This document shows, piece by piece, positions 10,437 to 19,724 of a stretch of DNA of 64,000 nucleotides (position 1 is the first letter of the stretch; every line of letters starts with the position of its first letter). Under the pieces are notes generated by a model. It did no database searches and was not told the DNA's origin. It worked only from the letters and a program-made list of their open reading frames with translations. Position numbers and translations under genes: made by a program. Origin of the DNA: Aotearoamyces nothofagi (Eukaryota > Ascomycota > Leotiomycetes > Leotiales > Tympanidaceae); assembly GCA_015345905.1 (NCBI GenBank), contig JADDTR010000030.1:62001-126000 (forward strand), given 5' to 3'.

Positions 10437-11224
10437 ACACAGCCGTGGCGTGCATGGTGGATATCTGGCATATAAAATTCTGGATTTTGGGGTGCATAGC
10501 ATGAGCTTTTATTTTATTTGTTTTGTCTGCATAGCGATGGCATGGCGCTTTTTGGGATGGGGAATGGGCACACTGTAGGATGGCATCGGTTTGCGGATTT
10601 ATAAAAATTGGCAATGTTGCGAGATGTTATATCGTGTATCGATGTATCGATGTATCAGTCTGGACATAGATGTCTAGACGGGGAGAGAGATTGTGACTGT
10701 GGATTTTAGATGGATGAAGAGAAAGAGAGTGAGAGTGAGTGAGAAGAGAAAATCAGAAAAGAAATGAGAAGAAAAGATGAAAGAAAAGGATTGACATGTC
10801 GTGCCTGTGCTGCTACCGATGAATCATCTTATGCTTCGCTCTTCCTGCCAAATGGGGACGAAAAAACGCGTGTTATATTATATAATAATGCAGCCTGCAG
10901 GGCGTATGGCATGATATGGAGAAGCAAATTACCACTCTTCCAGAAACACCGCCAGCCCAGAGCCAGGGCACCACCGGCACGAGCCTTCACGCGGGCTTTA
11001 GATTCGACATCAGATCTTATCTTCTTATATACCTCGCCGTGGACACGGGATCGCGCCAAAGGCTCTTCTAGGAATAGCTACTGTACAACCCCGCGGCGCG
11101 AGCAGGCAAGCAGGCAAGCAAGCAGGCAGGCAGGCAAAGCCCACAACCGCACCACCACGTGAACCAGGACAGTACTGTACAGACGAGAAAAGGGGGAGGG
11201 CCGGCGGCGGCGACGACATCGTAC
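10437..11224. other. intergenic, purine-rich and CAGG-type repeats
   Basis: Between the convergent PLC-like and CCDC47-like genes. A GA-rich strand runs at about 10681-10790 and a (CAGG/CAAG)n stretch at about 11101-11137. No supported gene. Confidence 0.5.
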
Positions 11225-12695
11225 CTAGCCGCGCTGGGTCTGCTTCCTCATGGCCTTCTTCTGCTCCCTCTCCTTCTCCTTGACGAGGAACTTCTTCTGG
11301 GCCTTCGCGTCGAGGCTCTTGAGCTCGAGGTCGCGCTTGAGCTTCTTGGCCTTCTCGCGGTCGACGGCGCGCTCCTCGGCCTTCTCGTCGTCGTCGGCCT
11401 TCTGCAGCCGGCGGGCCAGGTCGTCGCGGGGCGTGCGGAACTTGCGGGTGACCTCGGGCCGGAAGTGGGCCGACTGGACGAGGAGGTCGGGCAGGCGGAG
11501 GAAGTACTCGAAGAGGGGGAGGGTGCTCTGGTACTCGTCTTCGGGGCTGGGGAGCCGGTACGAGAGGTAGACGCGCTTCTTGGGCACCGTCTCGTCGAGG
11601 CTGGGCGGCGGTTAGCTGCGCACGGGTTGGTTTGTGTTGGGGGGGGACTTACCTGGTTGGCTTCTCGATTGGCTGGTCGGTGACGATCAGGAAATCTAGC
11701 AGTTCGCCGGCAGCTTCCACGGCCTTGATCAATTCAGGGGTCAGGAGCAGATCCGTGACCTCGGCGCTCTCGGTCATGACAGTTGCCCAGAAAGGTAGCT
11801 TCGAGTTGTCCTTGGTGGTGGTGATGGAGAGATCGTAACGCTCATCACGTAGTGTCTTCATGGTCTCCTTGTTCACGACAGCCCACACGAACCCATCGTA
11901 GCTGGACTTTGAATCGCGAGTACGGGCCTCGACAGCACCGGGAATTTGTCCTGGGACCGTGAGAGCCTCCTTTCCATCGAATGGGTAGAGGATGGCATCC
12001 ACTCGCTCTGATGGTGCAGCCATACTGTCGGAGAAAAAATTCGCGATATATCCACCGATAACAGCGAGAGGGTTGAATCGCTTGAGAAAGGTGATATTTA
12101 TGTCGACAAAGGCAACATTCTGTCGTCCAGTAGCATAGCTTGCGAATTGGTTTAAAGATTTCTCTCTAATCAACTTCTCGGGCTGATCAAGTTCGCCATT
12201 GGTGATTGACTTGTCCGGTACTTCGCTCTCAGCATCTGATGCAAATGGCCTCTTGCGGCCACCAAAGCCCACAAGCGCAAACTCCTTCAAGAGGGCGGGC
12301 GAGTGTGCCTTGCTCCAAGCCTTCGCCTTCGCCCGATTAGCGCTGGTTCCCCAGAGATGTATGGCAACAATGATAAGAATGGCGATTAGAATGTAGCCTT
12401 CGTTTTTGAAGTCGCTGAGCGAGACTCGTTCGTGAACATTATACCATTTCGTGTAGGGTACGGCCGCACGAGTAGCTGCAGCCGCAGCACTGAAGCTTGC
12501 CCCTGATGGGACGGCAGAGATTGAGGCTGGTGATGGAACTGGCGCTCCAGCGAAATCGGCGAAATCTGTCAGACGGCAATGTCAGTCAGTGATGGTTCCT
12601 GTGCGAGCGCATTATATCGTACCAGAATCACCAGCTGGGACAGGAGAAGCAGATGGCTTGGAGCCTCCAAAGAGGCCGTTGAATAGTGCTGCCAT
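11225..12695 (-). CDS. CCDC47-family ER membrane protein (DUF1682)
   Basis: Three exons, 453 aa: 12695-12623, 12565-11653, 11600-11225, with consistent splice phases. CCDC47 is a calcium-binding ER protein and part of the PAT/multipass translocon chaperone in animals. Here a short N-terminal region contains PVPAGDSDFADFAG. One membrane helix follows (EGYILIAILIIVAIHLWG), then a long globular domain with YATGRQNVAFVDINITFLKRFNP and IQPIEKP-type segments. The C-terminus after VYLSYRLPSPEDEY is strongly Lys/Glu/Arg-rich and coiled-coil-like, ending KKAMRKQTQRG, which resembles the ribosome-contacting tail of the family. Convergent with the PLC-like gene. Family recognised; role in fungi inferred. 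Confidence 0.88.
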
Positions 12696-13138
12696 GCCGA
12701 ATTGACGTGCGCAAGGCCAATGCTTGCCGTCGCGCGTGCTTGAAGCTTGAGGAGGAGAGAAGTCGCAGGTGCTTGAAGCTTGAGGAGGTCAATGGGCACG
12801 ATGGGGCAAGCTGGTCTCGGCTGGGGTATTGCGTACACGCTAGTCTGCTATGGGAAATGATATTTTCTCGAAGCGGAGAGAAGCACGCGGCAGCTGTAGA
12901 GAGTTTGGTTATAAAATTATACGAATACAGTATTATTGTAGAATCTGCAGTAGTTAATAGACAGTAATTATATATCAGACTTCAATATACACCGACAGTA
13001 ACATTCCTGTCTTCTTCATTCTACCGGATCGTCGAGTTGCAAATAAGCTGGGACGGGGCCAGTGAATTATGTGGCTCGGAGGATATATCTTCCGGATCTC
13101 TTCCCGGCCCGACGTTTCTCCGATCACCCATAACAACC
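12696..13138. other. short divergent intergenic region
   Basis: About 440 bp between the CCDC47-like gene and the small gene upstream of haspin. It holds an imperfect direct repeat of GTGCTTGAAGCTTGAGGAGG-like sequence at about 12728-12790 and AT-rich sequence near 12905-12975. No gene seen. Confidence 0.45.
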
Positions 13139-13373
13139 ATGGATTTGCCAACACTCTTGAGGGCCGTATACTCCTGCTGTGCCAGACGATGCAGCGACGA
13201 GGAAGAAGAGGAATACTGGGATCCTTCTGACCGCTACCACTACAGCAGGCAAGTTGCAGAGTTGTCTTTGCTTGATCTGCGCGTTTGTGACATTCTGATA
13301 TACATGCTGACATCTCCCCAGCCCAAACAGCAGCAGTTCGAGCGACGCGCTGTTCAATGAGTATAGACCGTAA
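13139..13373 (+). CDS. small uncharacterised protein upstream of haspin (or alternative haspin 5' exons)
   Basis: Exons 13139-13248 and 13322-13373 encode 53 aa if the intron at 13249-13321 is removed. That intron is of the rare GC-AG type (AG|GCAAGT ... CCCCAG). The product has a Cys/Arg N-terminal segment (AVYSCCARRCSDEEEEE), an acidic run, and a Ser-rich end (SSPNSSSSSDALFNEYRP). The stop codon overlaps a perfect donor, CC|GTAAGT at 13370. Splicing from there to the CTGAC...TTGCAG acceptor at 13771 would join in frame to the haspin start. So this is either an independent micro-protein or the first two exons of a longer haspin isoform. I recognise no family. Coding nature is supported by the frame kept across two strong splice sites, but remains uncertain. 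Confidence 0.45.
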
Positions 13374-13772
13374 GTACTGGATTTCATAAGTTTCTTGACG
13401 CTGCAGCTGGATGATGTATTTGCCAAATTTCTGCCCCAATTCGCGGTTAAATTTCTACAGTCACACCTGGAGTTGTTTCCTCTGGCACGTGACTTCTAGC
13501 TGGCTCACAGGGGGTTCCGAGAAGAAAGTCACCGGTATTTGGACAAGTGTTCTCAGGACTAGTTTGTCGTTGAACATTCCTTGAATTTGGAGCAATTGCT
13601 ACCATTTGTTACTACCGTCAGCTATCTCTTGTGTACTTTCAGGATATCGTTTCTCCTGTTAAAAGTTTACCCCTTGTTCTCTGTTTTGATACCATATACA
13701 AGTGCTAGCGTATTTTCTCATATATATACCTCCTAAGTTTCAATTCAATCAGCAACTGACCATTCTTGCAGG

Positions 13773-15439
13773 ATGATGCCTCGCCGTAAAGTATATGGCA
13801 AGAAGACGACGGCAGCCGGCGCCAGTGCTGCAGCCGTCTTCTTTGCCATAGGTCCGTCGTCATCATCCTCATCAGCGAGGACTCCTTCCACCACCTATTC
13901 CAAAGCCGCCATCCCTACCGGCACCGAACCGCTTTTGGTGGGCGCTTCTTCCCCTGTTGTCGCCACGTCCCCCGCCACCGTTTCTGCCCCCGCTACCGAT
14001 CCCCCCGCTACCGATGCATCCCCTGTCGCCGCCTCCTCAATTCGTCGTCCGCTCGATGACCTGACTGAAGCCTTTGGCAACGTCCACCTCGATCATGATG
14101 AGGAGAGGGGAGACGCCAAGCCTAAGGCAAGAGAAGTCTCAAAACCGACGACAAGAGCTACCAGCTCGGAGAAGGCGAACGGAAAGACAACAGGAAATGA
14201 GCCAGATAGGGGTTGGCTCAAGCCTCTAACGGATGCATACAAGGAGTGTGGACGGGAGGAGATGATAGTCAAAAAGTGGTCCGATGTTCTTGACCCAACC
14301 TGGAGTCTGGACAAGATAGCAGAGAGTTCATACGCAGAGGTTTACAAGGTATCTAATGAGGATGGCACATCTGTGCTTAAGCTCATGGCACTTAAACCAC
14401 CAAAAGGCCCAGGATCTAAACGGGAGACTGCAGTAACCGTCGAGAGTGTCATCTCAGAGGTTCTAATTATGGACCTGATGGCTGAGATTCCTCGTTTCCT
14501 CGAGTTCAAAGCCGCACACATAATCGAGGGCAGACCGCCAAAAGGTATGACTCAAGCATTCGAAGCTCATTGTGTTGATGAAGAGTCATTTTTCCCACAC
14601 CCAGCATCCTATCAAAAGGATCAGCTCTTCGTAGTCCTAGAGTTGGGAGACGCGGGAACGGATATTGAGCACTATAATATTGAAACAGTAGCTGAGATCT
14701 GGGATATCTTCTTGGGTGTCACATTTGCACTCGCGAACGGCGAGACAGAGTCCAAATTTGAGGTTTGTTTCACCTCTATTTCACCCAGAGATTATTGACT
14801 GACATTTACGAAGCACCGCGACCTTCACGAAGGAAATGTCTGTGTCAAGAGAGTCTGTGAGGCTGAGTCTAAATACCCGAAAGAGACTCATAAATTTGGT
14901 TATTCCGGTCTTCAAGTCACCATCCTTGATTACACATTATCGAGAGCCGAAGGTCCAAAGATTAGGTACCTTGACTTAGAAAATGATCCCGAGCTCTTCA
15001 GACAGTCGGAACTTCTTCAACATCAGATGTATCGCAGGCAAGTCACACTTGAATCCACTTTTAACCACCTGAGGCTAACAATGTGAGAAGGATGCGAACC
15101 TGGGCATTTTGGAGTACTCATGGAATCACACATCCTCTCTTTGATAGCAATGAATACCCCCTTTATGGGTCATGGGAGAAATACATGCCATATACGAACG
15201 TCATTTGGCTATATTATGTACTCGAGTACGTCATGACAAACTTCAAGGGACCCAAGGATGACTTGAAGAAGTTTAAGAAAGAAGCGTGTTCCCTAATAAA
15301 GAGGATTCATCCGGATAGACGGCATTGGGATGGTGGGTTTCGAAGTGCCTGTGAAGTCGTGACGTTTGCCATGGACAATCGTTGGATCACCGAGGATGAT
15401 ATGGCTGGATCTGATATAACAGAAGTCTCTTGGCTTTGA
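13773..15439 (+). CDS. haspin-type serine/threonine protein kinase
   Basis: Three exons, 520 aa: 13773-14762, 14814-15037, 15091-15439. Haspin phosphorylates histone H3 on Thr3 in mitosis and recruits the Aurora complex to centromeres. The start PRRKVYGKK matches fungal haspins. A Ser/Thr/Ala/Pro-rich region follows, then a kinase domain from about residue 170. Family hallmarks are HRDLHEGN (331-338) and DYT (369-371) in place of DFG. A conserved C-terminal block has YGSWEKYMPYTNVIWLYYVLEY. The second intron (15038-15090) is GC-AG. The position of HRDLHEGN exactly after intron 1 agrees with the frame. A strong acceptor directly before the start suggests a 5' UTR intron or upstream coding exons. 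Aurora, its pathway partner, lies 26 kb away in the same window. Confidence 0.92.
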
Positions 15440-16878
15440 GATAGAGCTAGTATGGTGATGTGGTATTTTCTTTCGTCTTCATACCGGTTCACGAGCGAAA
15501 TTGAGTTCGGACATAACATTAAAGGTGGCATTGCGCATAGCGAATGGCGTTTCATTGAGCAACGACGGGCATTATGGAGGGGGTTAGCATCATGGCATGG
15601 AGTTCATGAACTTTGTATTCTAGATTTCATTGCTGTCCATAGTTCTTGCGATACCGTCTTTCACAAAAACGGCCGCATCGATTTACAAGAAACGAGGAGT
15701 ACTCACAAGATGGTTAAATTGCTTATTTGGCCGCATATTCGCTGCCCTCCAAAGCTCTATATCGTGATGTCGTAAAGAGCTACGAACATCTCGTCATGAA
15801 CCGACAGAATCATCCAGACAAATTCCGACGCATCTCTTTACATCCGCACAGTCGATGCTACAGAATCCACAATTCTCTCGCAACAAGCCATTTTATTTAT
15901 TCCACACCATCCCAGTGGAACCGCACCAGGCCGCATCAGCGAGGCCGCATATCTGCGACCAGAGTAACGTGACGCGAACCAGACGCATGCGCGTATGTCG
16001 TGCATCCTTCCTGCTCCAAAAGCCACGACCGAGTCGGCCCAGTCTGGTCCTCGCGAGCGTGCGGATTTGCTGCTGGGTGGTGGGTTTGGATTTGCGATGA
16101 GGGGTTGGTGGGGGTGGGTTTTTCGATTATAGGGTTGGGGCTGCTTGGTATGGCTATCTGTGTGATGGCGAGGTGGTTGCATGACGGAGCGTGTAGATTA
16201 TGGTATGTGTGAAATTCACACGGCAGGGAGCTGGTAGGCCGGTGCTGGTTGTTATTTGGGCATCCTAGATATATATATGTATATATATATCTCTCTCTCA
16301 CTTATTAGAAGTATTATCTCGCCCAGCAACGTTTTCGTCTATATAAAGTTATAAAATTTTTATCCAAAACAGCTTGCTTATATATAGAAGTAGCTTTGAT
16401 GCTATACAAGTAATAGCCGCGAATAAAGAGTATAAAAACTGATATATCTAGCTGGAGACATACCTTACTCTACCGCTATATGCATTAATTTTGAGTAGAG
16501 ATTATAATTGGCCAGGATACTAAGCAGAGGCCTATTCCTTTGAACTTAGGATTCTGGTATGATAACTAGATGTTGACCTTCAGTTATACTCCAGTATATA
16601 GAACAAACAGGTGATAAATAGCCGGGAATGAGATAGAGAAATGCTGGTATAGCGTCCTTTTAGCGTAAATGCGGCCTGGAATAACATTCGGCAGGTTCCG
16701 AGACATTTTGACGACATCAATCAACATCCGGCAACGGGAAGTTGCCAGAACATCCAACTTCGTCTTCCTTCACCTCCTTTAAACTCTTCCCCTTCCAGTC
16801 TTACAAGTATTGTCGGCCAGCCAATCCCATGGTATCTGCGTAGAACATCAATCCCCGGGACTTTGGAACCCCTTCATC
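15440..16878. other. intergenic, partly AT-rich
   Basis: About 1.4 kb between tandem genes. 15960-16200 is GC-rich with GGTTGGTGGGGGTGGG-like runs. 16261-16300 holds a (TA)n plus (CT)n microsatellite. 16310-16620 is AT-rich, without coding potential, and looks compositionally decayed. A pyrimidine-rich stretch at 16755-16800 probably belongs to the promoter of the transporter gene. Confidence 0.5.
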
Positions 16879-18301
16879 ATGACCGTCATCGATCGCGTTC
16901 GCCAGGTCTTCCGGACGCCGTTGAGCGACCAGGAGTATGAGCGAGTCATTGATGACGCCGTGGAGGGAGACAATACGACCACTGCGAATACGCGGATCGA
17001 AACGCCTTTCTTCTGGATCGAATATGTTGTCTTCCTTCTTCTCGGCATAGCCATGCTATGGGCGTGGTAGGCTTTCCGGTTGCTGTAGGAGAAAGACGAG
17101 CACTGCTGACATGAGCAGGAATATGTATTTAGCAGCTGCGCCATACTTTGCGAGCCGTTTCCACACCGACGAGTGGATCCTGGCACATTTCCAGTCGTCC
17201 ATCATATCTGTTGGCACCATTACCAATCTGGTCTCGATGCTCGTCCTCGCAAATCTGCAGTCAACGGCCTCATATCCCAAGCGCATAGGCCTGGCACTCA
17301 TTATCAACATTGTGGTCTTTACCATGTTAGCCCTCTCGACGACGTTCTTCCGCCATGTGCTACCTGCCTCATATCTTGGATTCATCCTTGCGATGGTCAT
17401 CTGTACAAGCGTTGCGTCCGGATTGATTCAAAATGGAGCGTTTGCTTTTGCGTCGGGATTTGGACACCCGAGCTATGTACAAGCAATAATGACAGGCCAG
17501 GCTGTTGCGGGAGTTCTTCCTTCCATTGCCCAGATTGCCTCGGTGTTAGCTGCGCCTTTAGAGGAGCCTACTAGTGATGTAGATGGAGCATCACCGCCAC
17601 AGGTGTCGTCAACAGCAGCGTTCATATATTTCCTGACTGCGACAGCTATATCGGTCCTTGCCCTCATAGCCTTCATTCCATTGGTTCGGAGGCATAATCG
17701 CCTGATTGAGAGCCGCATGATGGAGTCCATCACAAGTGTCGAAGAGGCTGAGAGGGCGCAGCGGAAGGTCGTCAGTCTTTTCACCCTGTACAAGAAGTTA
17801 CACTGGCTCGCCGCGGCAGTCTTCATGTGCTTCGGCGTAACCATGTTTTTCCCCGTGTTCACCGCGCAAATTGTATCTATTACGCCACCTGAGAAGGCAT
17901 CGAGACTATTTCAGCCTGCGACGTTCATTCCTCTCGCGTTCCTAGTCTGGAATATAGGCGATCTGCTCGGTCGTCTCTTGACTTTACTTTCATTCTCGTT
18001 GACGCACAAACCAGCCTTCCTCTTCGTATTTTCAATTGTGCGACTTGGCTTTATACCATTGTATCTGCTCTGCAATATCCGTGGCAATGGCGCCGTGATA
18101 CCGAGCGACACCTTCTACCTCCTGATTGTCCAACTCGGATTCGGTCTAACGAATGGCTGGCTTGGAAGCTCATGTATGATGGGAGCCAACGAATGGGTCG
18201 AGGATGGAGAGCGGGAGGCCGCTGGGGCTTTCATGGGCCTTAACCTCGTAGCTGGCTTAACAGCTGGAAGTTTACTGAGCTTTGCTGCAGCCAAGCCGTG
18301 A
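16879..18301 (+). CDS. fun26: equilibrative nucleoside transporter, FUN26 type
   Basis: Two exons, 456 aa: 16879-17066 and 17119-18301, with an intron GTAGGC...GAGCAG that restores MLWAW|NMYLAAAPYF. ENT proteins move nucleosides across intracellular (vacuolar) membranes. The product has about 11 hydrophobic segments. Family features are WNMYLAAAPYF in TM1-2, GLIQNGAFAFASGFGHPSYVQAIMTGQAVAGVLPS in the middle, and FLVWNIGDLLGRLL near TM8, with the conserved Asp and Arg. The end GLTNGWLGSSCMMGANEWV...AGAFMGLNLVAGLTAGSLLSF is also diagnostic. The first in-frame ATG is used; an upstream extension would need a TTG. A short cytosolic N-terminus with acidic residues precedes TM1. Confident family call. 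Confidence 0.92.
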
Positions 18302-19724
18302 AGATTCGGTGGATCTGATAGAAATTATGCATTTTCGGGGCAACCGGGTACTATTTGCATTGGGGCGTTAATAAGGCGAGAGCATATGATTTTAGAACAG
18401 GATCGTTAGGACATACCCGGAACAGGTTGTGCATCTTCAAAGCTAAACAAGCCCTTTTTTGCAGTCCAGCTATGGATACTTTCCAAGACAACATAGTAGT
18501 CGACTTACTCACTCATATAGAACAAAGAGTGTCGTCTATGGCGAAGACCTTGCAGCTTTTGCTTCTTTCTGACCTGCCAAACATTGATTTTTCTTCGTCG
18601 TCGTCTTCGGCCTGCTCTTCGTTGTCGTCGCTAAGATCCGTCTTCTTGTCCTCTTTTTGCTTCTTTTTCTTCCTTTTCCTCCTACTCTTCTTTCTGTTCT
18701 TTCTCTTTCTCTTCCTCTTTTCCGACGATAAGGAGAACATCAACAATTACATTCGAGTACTGTGGCCTTCTTCCTGTTCTTCGACGGCATCCTTCCTCTT
18801 TTTCTTCCTCTTCCTCTTCCACTTCCACTTCCTCTTCTTCTTCCACTTCCACTTCCACCTCCTCTTCCTCACAACATCAATACCCGCAGTCTACTTTGTG
18901 TCATACTTTGGTACTATCTTTCCTCTTTGATAAGCACATAACTGATGAGGTAAGCGCAACTGGCTACTTCATCTCTCTTTCTCACATAGCCTGACTTCAG
19001 AGTCATTGATAGCTCATTTGAGTGTCATCCGAGAGCCGAAGAACCACTCACTTATAGAAATAATATTTCAGAATAACCTCACCTTGGCCTCCCCAGTCGG
19101 AGTCAACTGCCGCTAAAATTTAATGTCCCTAATGTTCCGGAAGATATTTTAGAGTCCTTAAAGACATCCTAGATTGGGTAAGTCCTCCAGCACAATACGT
19201 ACTTCAGTACCCCCTGGGCATTTCCCATCATATTTTCGTTCCACAATAAGTTTTCTTCATTGAATATCTTCTGTCCTTTATACTTCGGTCTTCTATAAGC
19301 ACACTAAGAAATGATCAGTCTCCTATCATTGCAGGATATTGCTATAACTTCCTAGTATATAAACACTTTTAGCAATTCATTTTCTGACTCCGATTTTCTT
19401 TATTGGGATAGTACCCTTATCAGTCATTGAATACTCTTCAAAGGGTAGGACTTACAGTGTTGCACCGTCTCGGCAGAGTGCATATCTCCTCTAAGAGACA
19501 AATTTGCTCTGGGGAAGTCCATACTCTAAGCATGAGATAGGCTGACCAAATCCCGAAAGGTCCGCGGATTACCCCTGATTATCTGAAAAACTCTCTGCTA
19601 TCTTGACAGATTAAGCTCCAAGGTCAAGGCCTGTCCATCTAATATCAGTGAGTGTCTGGCATTACGATTATATTCAACTCTAAATGGAGGATATATTTGG
19701 TATGTGTGCTGACCGTCATAGATA
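18302..19724. other. intergenic with long pyrimidine-rich tract
   Basis: About 1.4 kb. 18590-18870 is dominated by TTC/CTT triplets on the + strand; listed separately. 18950-19700 has no trustworthy frame. The strand composition of the tract creates artificial Lys/Glu-rich or Phe/Leu-rich frames. A hidden first exon of the zinc-finger gene could lie near 19430-19700, but I could not support one. Confidence 0.45.
18590..18870. repeat. TTC/CTT-rich polypyrimidine tract
   Basis: About 280 bp of almost pure C/T on the + strand, built of TTCTTC, CTTCCT and CTTCCACTTCCACTTCC units, interrupted around 18721-18770. The complementary strand reads as Lys/Arg/Glu-rich frames, which I take as a composition artefact. 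Confidence 0.8.

Noticed and set aside
16810-16878. N-terminal extension of the nucleoside transporter
   Set aside because: It would begin with TTG; the first ATG is at 16879.
18513-18746. Lys/Arg-rich 77-codon frame on the minus strand
   Set aside because: It is the reverse of a TTC/CTT polypyrimidine tract; the composition explains the frame.
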